DNA from: an uncultured Alphaproteobacteria bacterium
Lineage (GTDB): Bacteria; Pseudomonadota; Alphaproteobacteria; Rhodobacterales; Rhodobacteraceae
Length of the DNA: 44,651 bases
Assembly (NCBI GenBank): GCA_902531755.1
Contig: CACAFI010000012.1
Coordinates: 1-44,651 of the forward strand
Reading direction: 5' to 3'
Both the position numbers and the translations under genes were made by a program. The notes beneath the pieces were generated by a model. That model did no database searches. It saw only the letters and a list, made by a program, of their open reading frames with translations, and was not told where the DNA came from. Position 1 is the first letter of the stretch; each line of letters opens with the position of its first letter. Of the stretch, positions 9,578 through 18,607 are shown piece after piece.

Positions 9578-9712
9578 TTGCTTAAATATTATATCACAGG
9601 TTCAACAGCATTAATTATTACATGTTTATTTTTATACCTTTTGGTCGAACAAGATCCTCCAGAGGGTGAAATAATTATTGAAGTCAATACCAATGATCCA
9701 TCAAAAAATTAG
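9578..9712 (+). CDS. small single-span membrane protein, TTG start (44 residues)
   Basis: This short frame reads MLKYYITGSTALIITCLFLY, then LLVEQDPPEGEIIIEV and a polar end. That is a short basic start, a membrane helix of about 20 residues and an acidic, probably periplasmic tail. The TTG at 9578 has GAGG at 9565-9568 with 9 bases of spacing, which decides the start; an in-frame TTG at 9542 lacks a ribosome site. Its end overlaps the start of the next gene (9678) by 35 bases, so the two are probably translated together. I do not recognise a family. The case for coding rests on the ribosome site, the membrane-protein layout and the overlap with the next gene. Confidence 0.6.
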   Translation: MLKYYITGSTALIITCLFLYLLVEQDPPEGEIIIEVNTNDPSKN

Positions 9713-11261
9713 GCTTTTTTTTTTAGTTTTTATAGCCTTTGTAGTTATTTCTCCTGTGGCATATTCAGATGCAGGAGAGTTTCAAAATGCTATAAAGCAA
9801 TTATCTGTAATAGAAACAGAATCTTTCATATCTAGCCCATCAAAGAAACTATTGGAGAAAAAAAATATCGAAGAAACTCTTTTGGGGGAACTCAATATAA
9901 ATGGAATAGGGTTAATTTCAATTGAAACTACTAAGTTGCCAACTGATTTATGGAGTAACTCCAACGAAAAAGTACTTTCAGAAAAGCTGAATAATATGGC
10001 TAAACGGTCTTTGGCGAGTACTAAAAAAATTTTTAAAAGGCTACTCATTGTCGATGCGAAGCCTCCGCTAAATTCAATAGGCATGAAAAACATGGGATAT
10101 TTATTCCTATTGTCACGTGTTGACCAATTAATCAATTTGGGTGCGATTGATGAAGCAGAAGAAATCCTCAACTATATTGAAGAACCTTCTGTTGAATTCA
10201 TGAAGAGAAAAATTGAAGTCGCATCACTAAACGGTAGACTTTCAAAAACGTGTGATTTGGCAAATAAATACCCAAACTTTGATGGAATGCTTCAGTTTAA
10301 AATAATATGCTTAGTCAGAAAAAATGACTGGCAAGCAGCCGCTTTAGCTTTTACCGTAGGTTCATCTTTGAAGCAATTCGATGAAAAAGAAAAACAATTA
10401 TTATTAAATTATTTAGATCCCGATATTGTGTCTTATAATCCTAATGATTTTCAGATAAATGATATAAGCCCAACAAATTTTTATCTAATGCATGGCAAGA
10501 AAGAATTAATCCCACCAGATGTAATACCGAACAAGTACGCGTATGTATTCAGCCGACCAGGCATGTCTCCCAACATGCGAATTAAGCATATGGAACAGTT
10601 AGCATCGGACTACATAGTTAATGCAAACACTTTATTTAATCTATACAGATCGAGTGAATATGAAGATAGGGAGGAAGCCAATATCACAAAAAAGACTGTA
10701 ATTGAATTAGATCAATCTTTTAATAGCAACAGTGAACGAAAAAAGCTTTTAGCTCTGAAAAAAGCTACGAAAGTATTTCAAAAAAAAAAATTACTTACGC
10801 AACTTTCCAATGAATATATCGATGAATTAAAAAGGTTGGATTATTCTGATGATGCGAGACTGAATGATCTGGCGATTGCTCTACTAAGTCTAACTGATGG
10901 CGTAAGCAATAAGCTTTTTATGTTTGACCCAACTAATCCCGATATTAAATGCTTGATAGATATCAAAAAAAAGGTGTTTATCAATAATGAAGCAGATACT
11001 GCCCTATGCCAATTAGTAAAACAATTAAATGTAGAAACAATTAAAAAAAGTTTCCCTAGAAGTACGAATTATGATGATCAAATTGAAAAGGGTTTGATTT
11101 TATTAGAAAGTTTAAATTTATTAGAAAATGGTTTCTCAACTGAGTTTAAAGAACTGAAGCTAAGCTTAAGTATGTTAACAAAAATTGGGCTTATTGATTT
11201 AGTTAATGAAATTTCAATAGAGTTAATGGTCTTTAATGCGTTAAAAAAAATGGTTTCGTAG
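9678..11261 (+). CDS. exported helical protein of unknown function (527 residues)
   Basis: The N-terminus has a signal peptide: basic start, hydrophobic run LFFLVFIAFVVI, and a likely cleavage after AYSDA near residue 32. The rest looks mostly helical and polar, with LNGR...CDLANKYP and FKIICLVRKNDWQAAALAF stretches that resemble solenoid or TPR-like repeats; I see no catalytic motif. TTG 9678 follows an AGAGGG ribosome site; ATG 9693 is an alternative but lies farther from it. The gene lies between the small membrane protein and xerD, and xerD starts 3 bases after its stop. I recall uncharacterised exported proteins beside xerD and aroK in Rhodobacterales. A role in envelope or division is a guess. 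Confidence 0.85.
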   Translation: MKSIPMIHQKIRLFFLVFIAFVVISPVAYSDAGEFQNAIKQLSVIETESFISSPSKKLLEKKNIEETLLGELNINGIGLISIETTKLPTDLWSNSNEKVLSEKLNNMAKRSLASTKKIFKRLLIVDAKPPLNSIGMKNMGYLFLLSRVDQLINLGAIDEAEEILNYIEEPSVEFMKRKIEVASLNGRLSKTCDLANKYPNFDGMLQFKIICLVRKNDWQAAALAFTVGSSLKQFDEKEKQLLLNYLDPDIVSYNPNDFQINDISPTNFYLMHGKKELIPPDVIPNKYAYVFSRPGMSPNMRIKHMEQLASDYIVNANTLFNLYRSSEYEDREEANITKKTVIELDQSFNSNSERKKLLALKKATKVFQKKKLLTQLSNEYIDELKRLDYSDDARLNDLAIALLSLTDGVSNKLFMFDPTNPDIKCLIDIKKKVFINNEADTALCQLVKQLNVETIKKSFPRSTNYDDQIEKGLILLESLNLLENGFSTEFKELKLSLSMLTKIGLIDLVNEISIELMVFNALKKMVS

Positions 11262-11264
11262 AAA

Positions 11265-12194
11265 ATGAAAGATTTGGATAATTTATCATCTGATTTCCTA
11301 TTAAGTCTTGTTACTGAAAAAAATATGAGTCTGAATACAGCGTCCTCATACAAAGCAGACTTAAAGATTTTTTTTAAATTTTTGAACCAGCAAAACTTAA
11401 CCGTTGAAACGATTAGAAAAAACGAAATTAGCAAATTCTTTCAAAGTCAAAGGGAAAGGGGTTTTTCAGACAATACTGTTTCCCGAAGATTATCTACCAT
11501 GAAGCAGTTTTTTAAATTTTTAATATTGGAAGGCCTGTTGGATCGAAATCCGTGCGAGGATATAAAAAACTTCAAAAAAACAAAAAAATTGCCTGGTTTC
11601 TTATCGGAAGAAGAAGTAGTAAGAATATTGAATTCAGCTAGCACTGTAGGTAAAAATAACGTTGAGAGAGCTAGAAATAAAGCTCTAATTGAGATACTGT
11701 ACGCTAGTGGAATGAGAGTAAGTGAACTCGTTTCATTACGAAAATCGCTTTTTAATGGAACGCCAGAATTAATTTTGATAAAAGGTAAAGGAAACAAAGA
11801 ACGCATGGTTCCAATCTCGAAAATAGCATTATCCGCGATCAAAAAATATTTGGCTGAGTTAAAAAAGCACAGTATAGAACTTTATAAAAGTGATTTTTTA
11901 TTTCCTTCAAGATCAAAAAATGGCTACTTGAACAGAGAGAGATTTTTCTTGATCATTAAAGAAGTTGCTAACTCTGCTGGATTGAACGCACAGTATGTTT
12001 CACCACATAAAATCCGACATGCGTTTGCCTCTCATTTATTGTCGAATGGTGCTGACTTGAGAGTAATACAAACCTTGCTTGGTCATAAGAACCTAAGCAC
12101 TACTGAGATTTATACGCATATTTTAAGTGAAAAAATTATAAAGAGTGTTCAAAAGAATCACCCTTTTTCTAAAAAAGATTTTAAAAACTTGTAA
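11265..12194 (+). CDS. xerD: site-specific tyrosine recombinase XerD (or XerC)
   Basis: 309 residues with an N-terminal SAM-like core-binding domain (about 5-95) and a catalytic domain. The complete tyrosine-recombinase set is visible: R151 (GMRVSEL), K175 (KGKGNKER), H248 and R251 (SPHKIRHAF), H274 (LGHKNL) and the nucleophile Y283 (TEIYTH). Length and motifs fit the Xer proteins that resolve chromosome dimers at dif with FtsK, not a phage integrase. No mobile element surrounds it. Xer C versus D is not certain; the XerD label comes from the usual position near aroK in related genomes. Confidence 0.9.
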   Translation: MKDLDNLSSDFLLSLVTEKNMSLNTASSYKADLKIFFKFLNQQNLTVETIRKNEISKFFQSQRERGFSDNTVSRRLSTMKQFFKFLILEGLLDRNPCEDIKNFKKTKKLPGFLSEEEVVRILNSASTVGKNNVERARNKALIEILYASGMRVSELVSLRKSLFNGTPELILIKGKGNKERMVPISKIALSAIKKYLAELKKHSIELYKSDFLFPSRSKNGYLNRERFFLIIKEVANSAGLNAQYVSPHKIRHAFASHLLSNGADLRVIQTLLGHKNLSTTEIYTHILSEKIIKSVQKNHPFSKKDFKNL

Positions 12195-12228
12195 ACAAAT
12201 ACGTAGGTATATAGGAAAGGAATAAATT

Positions 12229-13521
12229 ATGCTTATCGACTCGAGTTTTTGGTTAACATTGCTCTCTATTGCTGGCTTACTAATTATTTCAGCTTTTTTC
12301 TCTGGATCTGAAACTGCTCTAACTGGTGCAAGCAAAGCCAAATTAACTGCACTTAAAGCTAGGGGTTCAAAAATGGCTAAAAGGGCTTTGGCTTTAAAAG
12401 AAAATGGCGAAAGCTTACTTGGGGCATTGTTGCTAGGGAATAATTTAGTAAATATCCTTGCAACCTCTCTTGCAACTTCTCTATTCACAGCTCTTTTTCA
12501 GGATAACGGCGTTATTATCGCAACATTTACTATGACTTTTTTGATATTAGTTTTTGCTGAAATTATGCCAAAGACCTATGCGATAACCAATCCAGAAGGT
12601 GTTTCAACAAAGGTAGCAGGCGTAGTTAGATTTTTTGTATTTGCGTTCACCCCTTTCATCAAGGCAATTAGATTTTTTGTACGGATTACCTTCAATATTT
12701 TCGGAGTTAAGTCCGATGATAATACCGAAGAAATGGCAACTGAAGAAATAGCAGGTGCTATATCGCTTCATCATTCTGAAGGAGCAGTTCAGAAAGAAGC
12801 TCGAGATATTCTCCTTGGCGCTCTTGACCTTGGAAATCGAGAAGTCGAAGAAATCATGTTACATCGTAGTCAGATCGAAATGATAAGCACGAATAGTTCA
12901 CCTAATGAGATTTTTGAGAAGTGTCTAAACTCTCCTTATACCAGACTTCCAATATACAAAGACAGTCCAGAAAATGTTATTGGGGTACTTCATGCCAAAG
13001 ATGTCTTAAGGTCATTTAAACGATTTGGTCTAGGACAATCTATAAGAAAATTCAACGTAAATGATATTAATATTCTTGACGTTGCAATGAAGCCCTATTT
13101 TGTCCCAGAGACGACTACTCTTGATCAACAAATGAAACAATTTTTAAAAAGAAAATCACACTTTGCTTTAGTAGTTGATGAATATAGCGCTCTTAGAGGT
13201 CTTATAACATTAGAAGATATTTTAGAAGAAATAGTAGGTCAAATTAGCGATGAACACGATGTGATCGAGCAACAGGTAAAGGAACTGAACGACAACTCAA
13301 TAATAGTTGAAGGCAATATGACTATTAGAGATTTAAATAGACATCGAGACTGGAATATTCCTGATGAAGAAGCGAATACGGTTGCTGGTCTTGTGATTCA
13401 TGAGGCTCAATCAATACCCTCCGAAAAACAAATTTTTATTTTTAACGGATTTCGATATGAAATATTGAAGAGAAAAGGAAATCGTATAACAAAAATAAAA
13501 ATAAAAAAGCTAGGCACCTAA
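12229..13521 (+). CDS. CNNM/CorC (HlyC)-type transporter with CBS pair
   Basis: 430 residues. The order is an N-terminal CNNM (DUF21) membrane domain with several helices and FFSGSETALTGAS (about residues 21-34), two CBS domains (about 205-335) with TRLPIYKDSPENVIGVLHAKD and an ALVVDEYSALRGLITLEDILEEIVG end, and a C-terminal CorC_HlyC domain. Such proteins are linked to Mg2+/Co2+ efflux; the haemolysin name is historical. The ribosome site AAGGAAT precedes ATG 12229. It lies 34 bases after xerD on the same strand. Its stop overlaps that of the convergent ketosynthase gene by four bases. Confidence 0.9.
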   Translation: MLIDSSFWLTLLSIAGLLIISAFFSGSETALTGASKAKLTALKARGSKMAKRALALKENGESLLGALLLGNNLVNILATSLATSLFTALFQDNGVIIATFTMTFLILVFAEIMPKTYAITNPEGVSTKVAGVVRFFVFAFTPFIKAIRFFVRITFNIFGVKSDDNTEEMATEEIAGAISLHHSEGAVQKEARDILLGALDLGNREVEEIMLHRSQIEMISTNSSPNEIFEKCLNSPYTRLPIYKDSPENVIGVLHAKDVLRSFKRFGLGQSIRKFNVNDINILDVAMKPYFVPETTTLDQQMKQFLKRKSHFALVVDEYSALRGLITLEDILEEIVGQISDEHDVIEQQVKELNDNSIIVEGNMTIRDLNRHRDWNIPDEEANTVAGLVIHEAQSIPSEKQIFIFNGFRYEILKRKGNRITKIKIKKLGT

Positions 13522-14741
13522 TCATTATACTTTTTCAGAGCTAAAACAGCGTTCATACCGCCAAATGCGAAAGAATTGTTGAGAACCACGTCTACCTCTT
13601 TTACCTCTTGGCAATAATTTGGAACAACGTCAAGATCGCAATTAGGATCAGGACCCAAATAATTTATGGTTGGCGGTATTACTTTTTCGCTTATAGCAAG
13701 CGTGCAAGCCAATAGTTCGATTGCTGCGGTAGCACCTATCAGGTGACCATGCATAGCTTTTGTAGAAGAAACTTTAAGAGATTTAGAGTTGGTTCCGAAC
13801 ACTTTATTAATGGCTTCGCATTCAATTTTATCATTCAAAATAGTACCAGTGCCGTGTGCATTAATATAGTTTACATCTGTAAGATTTATCATCCCGTCTT
13901 TCAATACTCCCTCAATAGCTTTTTGGGGTCCAACATTATTTGGTTTGATAAGATCAGAGGCATCTGAAGACATTGAAAACCCAACGACTTCTGCAATGAT
14001 TTCCGCTTTTCTTTTTCTTGCAGAATCCAAACTTTCAAATACAAATATACCTGCACCTTCACCATGAACGAGCCCATCTCTTCCTTTAGAAAAGGGTCGG
14101 CACTTACTCTGAGATAAAACTCTTAAACTTTCCCAGGGTTTGATCCCTCCAAAACTTAGAAAACTCTCACTCCCACCTGTAATCATAATGTCTGATTTTC
14201 TTGATTTTATGGTTTCATAAGCCAATCCCATGGCATGATTAGCAGAAGAACAAGCAGAAGAAATTGTAAAGCTTGGTCCCTGTATTTTGTATTCAATTGA
14301 AATCAAACTAGTTGCTGAGTTATTCATAATTCTTGGTATTGTAAGGGGATGCAAACTATTATACCCTTCCTCAAAAACCCGCTTGTAGCTATTGTTAATA
14401 GTTTCAATGCCACCAATTGACGACCCCAAAATCACACCAGCAGTTTCTGACCAATCTTCTCTACAATAATTGAGACCAGAGGTGGTTATTGCTTCATTAG
14501 CAGCCAATAAAGCAAATTGAGAAAATCTATCCATCCTACCAACTTGCCTTAATTCGAAATGATCGCTTGGATCAAAGTTTTTTATTTGTCCACCAGTTTT
14601 TACTTTCAGCCTATTTACATCTGGGAATTCAAGTTGCTCAATTCCAGATTTCCCTTCCTTCAAGCTATAATATATTTCAGGCACAGACATACCTATAGAG
14701 GAAACTCCCCCCATACCCGTTATTACCACTCTATTTGACAT
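13518..14741 (-). CDS. beta-ketoacyl-ACP synthase (FabF/KAS II-like)
   Basis: 407 residues, thiolase fold. The active-site triad is C164 (SSACSSANHA), H296 (NAHGTGT) and H333 (STKAMHGHLIGA), with K328 nearby. It condenses malonyl-ACP with an acyl chain. It lies just after a separate ACP gene and lpxD, so it may be dedicated to an unusual acyl chain such as a lipid A chain and may not be the housekeeping FabF. That role is inferred from position. It is the last gene of the L,D-transpeptidase-lpxD-ACP group. Confidence 0.9.
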   Translation of the reverse strand: MSNRVVITGMGGVSSIGMSVPEIYYSLKEGKSGIEQLEFPDVNRLKVKTGGQIKNFDPSDHFELRQVGRMDRFSQFALLAANEAITTSGLNYCREDWSETAGVILGSSIGGIETINNSYKRVFEEGYNSLHPLTIPRIMNNSATSLISIEYKIQGPSFTISSACSSANHAMGLAYETIKSRKSDIMITGGSESFLSFGGIKPWESLRVLSQSKCRPFSKGRDGLVHGEGAGIFVFESLDSARKRKAEIIAEVVGFSMSSDASDLIKPNNVGPQKAIEGVLKDGMINLTDVNYINAHGTGTILNDKIECEAINKVFGTNSKSLKVSSTKAMHGHLIGATAAIELLACTLAISEKVIPPTINYLGPDPNCDLDVVPNYCQEVKEVDVVLNNSFAFGGMNAVLALKKYND

Positions 14742-14768
14742 AAAAATTCAATGACAAAAAAAAAAAGC

Positions 14769-15029
14769 CTAGTCAATTTTTTTTAAAATTTCTTTTAGGT
14801 GATTAATAAGGCTTGAAACGGTATGAAAGTTTCTCTTTAGGTCACTTTCATCCACTCCCTCAAATGGGATCGATATCTTAAATGTTTCCTCTAATAAAAA
14901 AACCAACTCAACAATTGCAACCGAGTCCAGATTAAGATCTTCAAACTTGCTATTTAAACAAATCTCATGTGAGTCTATACCTGCTTGTTCTCTAACCAAC
15001 TCTAAAACCTGCTCTTCTATGTTATCCAT
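14769..15029 (-). CDS. acyl carrier protein (dedicated, lpxD-linked)
   Basis: 86 residues, acidic, four-helix ACP fold. Phosphopantetheine attachment is at S36 in LNLDSVAIVEL, the DSx motif of the family. It lies 27 bases upstream of the ketosynthase and 55 bases downstream of lpxD on the same strand. It differs from a typical housekeeping AcpP (usually DSLDxVEL) in having Val-Ala after the serine. This fits a specialised ACP, possibly for lipid A acyl chains. Confidence 0.9.
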   Translation of the reverse strand: MDNIEEQVLELVREQAGIDSHEICLNSKFEDLNLDSVAIVELVFLLEETFKISIPFEGVDESDLKRNFHTVSSLINHLKEILKKID

Positions 15030-15084
15030 GATAAGTCCCTAAACTTAGGAATATTAAAAATTTGTCTCACGCTATATAACTAAC

Positions 15085-16137
15085 TTATTTTTTCAACATT
15101 TTTATTAATTGTGGCAACCGCCTAAATGCCATGTAAGACGCAATATTTCTGCTTTTCAACATAGCAGGATTACCCATTAGAAACTGGTTTGGCTTTGCAT
15201 TAACTGACAAACCAGTTTTACCAGCAAGAATTACGTCTGAACCAACCTCTATGTTATCAGCAACTCCTGCTTGTCCACCCATAACTACTCTATCACCTAT
15301 TTTTGCAGATCCAGCTATTCCAACTTGACCACAAATCAGGCAGTTTCTACCAAGTTGCACATTGTGAGCTATGTGAACCAGATTATCTATTTTCGTACCC
15401 TCTCCAACAATCGTATTGGCTATTGTACCTTTATCTATAGAGCAATTGGCACCTATCTCAACATTATCGTGTATCTCCACAGAACCTAAACTTTCGACCT
15501 TAAGATAATTATTTAAGCTCATTTTTACTTCATCTGTTCTGGCTAACATAGCTTTTTCGACACCTTCTCCTGTATCTGATAAAAAAGAGAAGCCATCACT
15601 CCCAATAACTGTATTTGGGTTACATATCACATTCTTACCTATTTTGACGTTTTCTAAAACCCTCACCCCAGGATGGAGAATGGTCTCTTTATCAACCGTT
15701 ACATTATTCATTACTGTAACATGAGAGAATATGGTCACATTGTCTCCAATTACACAATTAGCTCCTACAAATGTAAATGGACCAATATTTACATTTTTGC
15801 CTATTCTTGCTGATTCATCAACAAATGCCCCTGGGCTTATACCATTCACCCCCTTTGGAGGATTATGGAAGAGTTTGTTCACCTTGTATAAGGCTGTCTT
15901 CCCCTTGTGAAGAAATATTGCTCCCTCAAGTTTTAAGTTTCTCCAGTTAACAGGTTTTGTAAATAAGGCTGCTTTTGCCTTACCTAGGCTAATTTCGTTA
16001 ATATATTGATCGCTCAAAGCCAATGCCAACCGTTCCGAACTCGCAAACTTTGGTTCGCTTGGCCCGACAACTAATATTTCAGGATTTCCCTCTAAGGTTC
16101 CTCCTATCCGGCTAGAAATATCTCTTAGAGTAAGCAT
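15085..16137 (-). CDS. lpxD: UDP-3-O-acylglucosamine N-acyltransferase
   Basis: 350 residues: an N-terminal uridine-binding domain (about 1-100) followed by a left-handed beta-helix of hexapeptide repeats, then a helical tail. The catalytic-histidine region IDNLVHIAHNVQLG is present and is followed by GQVGIAGSAKIGD. It adds the second hydroxyacyl chain to UDP-3-O-acyl-glucosamine in lipid A synthesis, using acyl-ACP. A separate ACP gene follows directly. The organism therefore makes lipopolysaccharide, which agrees with waaA at 33767. Confidence 0.95.
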   Translation of the reverse strand: MLTLRDISSRIGGTLEGNPEILVVGPSEPKFASSERLALALSDQYINEISLGKAKAALFTKPVNWRNLKLEGAIFLHKGKTALYKVNKLFHNPPKGVNGISPGAFVDESARIGKNVNIGPFTFVGANCVIGDNVTIFSHVTVMNNVTVDKETILHPGVRVLENVKIGKNVICNPNTVIGSDGFSFLSDTGEGVEKAMLARTDEVKMSLNNYLKVESLGSVEIHDNVEIGANCSIDKGTIANTIVGEGTKIDNLVHIAHNVQLGRNCLICGQVGIAGSAKIGDRVVMGGQAGVADNIEVGSDVILAGKTGLSVNAKPNQFLMGNPAMLKSRNIASYMAFRRLPQLIKMLKK

Positions 16138-16174
16138 TTGTTACTATTTTAATCCAAAATTTTAAAAGAAACTA

Positions 16175-17830
16175 TCAATAAATTGATACTCCTGCATCAA
16201 CCAAAGCCATGTATACAAGAGCATCTCTTCCATAAACATCAGCTCTGTAGTGTATTTGACCGAACTCATCAAAGAAAGCAGTGCGATAAGTGATGTAAAC
16301 TGGAATTTTCCTGGATAAATTAATGTAAGTTTCTTCCTCTTTTTCAAGCACTGCCTGAAATTTGCCCACTGGATCAACCTCTTGACTTCTTAGGAGAGAA
16401 TATGCAAATTGAAAGGGTTCTTGTAATCTTATACAACCGTGACTAAATGTTCTCTCATCTTTAAAAAATAAATCCTTCATGGGCGTGTCATGCATATAAA
16501 TACTAAATTTATTTGGAAACATAAATTTAACTAGGCCCAAAGCATTAATGTTGCTAGGTATCTGTTTAATGAGAAAAGGAAAATTATCAGGTGTAAATGC
16601 CTGCATGTTAATTAAACTCGAGTCAATTATGGTATCAGTGCCCCTAACCATCAACACCATTTCATTATCAGTCAAGAAATTGGGATCACTCTGAATCAAT
16701 GGGAGATATTCATCAACTGCTATACTCTTCGGAACGTGCCATGTTGGATTGACGACCATGTGGGTGATTGTATCATTAAACTCAGCTGTTTGATTGCTGG
16801 GAAGTCCAATAACTACTCTAGACTGCCAAACCTTTTCGTTTCCTGATTTGAAATATGCGTTGAAGTTCGGTTGGTTTACTAAAACGTATTCAGTGCCCCG
16901 ATCTTTATTATTCCATCTCATCCTTTCCAAGTTGACAAGTACCTGCATTAATCTGGTTTTCGGGGGAACATTGATAGCTTCAATACTCCTTTTTCCAAAG
17001 ACCCCATCTGGGTTTAATCCGTGATACTCTTGGAACCTCTTCACTGAGGCGTCTAGTTGCTCATCAAAAAATCTTGAATTAGTTTCATAAACTGGATAAC
17101 CCATTTTACTCAACCTTTTTCGAAGCAAAGGCACATTATCATGAGTCATTCCCACTTCTAATACAGCATCCGTTGGCACAAAGTCTCCCCAAGACCCGTT
17201 TGGGGAAAGCTCTCTCAGCTTCCATAACTCATTAAGTAAGCTATTATATTCACTTGTTTTTGGAAACAGATCTCGAAAAAAAGTATTTAAGTTCAGGCTC
17301 TCTGTTAACGATGCCAAAAGCATATTCGTATCTTTTCTCTCAGGGACCACATTAATGTTGGTATCGATCTTATTTGGGTTCAAAATTCCCCCTGAGATGT
17401 CTTGCGCAAACAATAAGAAGGCTTCTGTTGCCAACAGCTCGAGCTTTGCTTTTTGAGATGGTTCTTTTTCAAATATTGCTTGACTTAGCTCTTTTAAGGG
17501 ATATCGCGACGAAGGTAGACCATGCAACTTTGCTTCACTTAGAGAACTTGATAAACCTTTTAGTCTTTTTTTGTTTCCAATCCAAAAAGGTTCAAAATTC
17601 CTATTGCTATAAAACGAAAATATTGGGTGTCCGGTTTGGTAAAACTCTGACAGTGCTGCCTCTAATGAACTACCCAAAAAACCATCTTTGTTTGGACTAT
17701 CTTCTGAGAAAGCAAAGAGTGCTGATACATGTAAGGCAAAAAAAGCGCTTACAATTTTGAAAAAAAGTAGTTTATTAAACAATAAAATTTGTTTTTTTAT
17801 AACAGATAATTTAATTGTTTTAAAAAACAT
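16175..17830 (-). CDS. L,D-transpeptidase, YcbB/LdtD-like
   Basis: 551 residues with an N-terminal signal/anchor (about 18-42), a scaffold domain, a PG_binding_1 repeat (DAVLEVGMTHDNVPLLRKRL to DGVFGKRSIEAINV, about 225-290) and a C-terminal YkuD domain. The catalytic motif SHGCIRL lies near residue 465. Large LDTs of this type form 3-3 meso-DAP cross-links in peptidoglycan in the periplasm. The ribosome site AAGGA precedes ATG 17830. It heads an envelope group with lpxD, ACP and ketosynthase, and it diverges from a MepK-like gene whose family cleaves such cross-links. Confidence 0.92.
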   Translation of the reverse strand: MFFKTIKLSVIKKQILLFNKLLFFKIVSAFFALHVSALFAFSEDSPNKDGFLGSSLEAALSEFYQTGHPIFSFYSNRNFEPFWIGNKKRLKGLSSSLSEAKLHGLPSSRYPLKELSQAIFEKEPSQKAKLELLATEAFLLFAQDISGGILNPNKIDTNINVVPERKDTNMLLASLTESLNLNTFFRDLFPKTSEYNSLLNELWKLRELSPNGSWGDFVPTDAVLEVGMTHDNVPLLRKRLSKMGYPVYETNSRFFDEQLDASVKRFQEYHGLNPDGVFGKRSIEAINVPPKTRLMQVLVNLERMRWNNKDRGTEYVLVNQPNFNAYFKSGNEKVWQSRVVIGLPSNQTAEFNDTITHMVVNPTWHVPKSIAVDEYLPLIQSDPNFLTDNEMVLMVRGTDTIIDSSLINMQAFTPDNFPFLIKQIPSNINALGLVKFMFPNKFSIYMHDTPMKDLFFKDERTFSHGCIRLQEPFQFAYSLLRSQEVDPVGKFQAVLEKEEETYINLSRKIPVYITYRTAFFDEFGQIHYRADVYGRDALVYMALVDAGVSIY

Positions 17831-18002
17831 TTTTTCCTTCGATAATTCTTGGTCCTTGTGTAAAAAATTTGACGTGGTATGATAAAAGCGTCAATTTTTC
17901 AACACAACTAAGATTCGCGTATGAATAAGATAAGCGTTTTTACAAAATATTCCACTGATTCGAAAGTTTATCTTTTCTTTTTTCCTATATCATGTAATAA
18001 AT

Positions 18003-18599
18003 ATGTCGTATAAAGAAAAAGATATTTCTCGAGGCGAAACAGGTATGGTAACAAGAAGATCCTTGCTTACATCTTTTGTATCTACAGCATCCATTGTAGC
18101 TGCAGCCCCAGTTCTAGCGAAGGCCCCTGGCTTCCTTCGAGGTGCAGGGGATATACGTAAGATAAGATTTCGTAACTTTAACACCGGTGAATTTATAAAC
18201 TCGGTATATTGGATAGAGGGATCTTATGTTAGCGATGCTTTGAAAGAAATAGACTATTTTATGAGGGATTGGAGGCAAAATAAGGTGAGATCATATGATC
18301 CAGCAAACATAGATATTATGTCAGCAACACAGGGACTTCTTGACAGCTCAGAGCCGTTTTACCTTCTATCAGGATATAGAACAAAAAAAACTAACAAAAT
18401 GCTTTCGAGAATGACAGATGGAGTTGCGCAAAACTCCTACCATGTTAAGGCAATGGCTGCTGATATTCGAATGAGGACAAGATCTACCGATAAAATTAGC
18501 AAGGCGGCAAGAAGTTTTAAAACCGGAGGAGTTGGTAGGTATTCGCGATCTGGGTTTGTTCACATTGATTCAGGTCCGTTCAGAACCTGGACTTCATAA
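18003..18599 (+). CDS. Tat-exported DUF882/YcbK (MepK-like) murein endopeptidase
   Basis: 198 residues. A twin-arginine signal (TRRSLLTSF) with a hydrophobic run and an AKA cleavage region occupies about residues 16-41. The M15-like zinc domain follows: SGYRTKKTN, then SYHVKAMAADIRM, which gives a His-x6-Asp pair, and FVHIDSGPFRTW, which gives His-x-Asp. E. coli MepK of this family cleaves 3-3 cross-links in peptidoglycan. It is divergent from the L,D-transpeptidase, so maker and cutter of the same bond would share a control region. ATG 18045 is an alternative start and would leave the Tat signal intact. The stop is 8 bases from that of convergent proA. Confidence 0.87.
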   Translation: MSYKEKDISRGETGMVTRRSLLTSFVSTASIVAAAPVLAKAPGFLRGAGDIRKIRFRNFNTGEFINSVYWIEGSYVSDALKEIDYFMRDWRQNKVRSYDPANIDIMSATQGLLDSSEPFYLLSGYRTKKTNKMLSRMTDGVAQNSYHVKAMAADIRMRTRSTDKISKAARSFKTGGVGRYSRSGFVHIDSGPFRTWTS

Positions 18600-18607
18600 C
18601 TATAAAA

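Noticed and set aside
11265-12194. Tyrosine recombinase as integrase of a mobile element
   Set aside because: Length and motifs fit Xer; no attachment-site repeats, phage genes or tRNA nearby, and the flanks are chromosomal genes.
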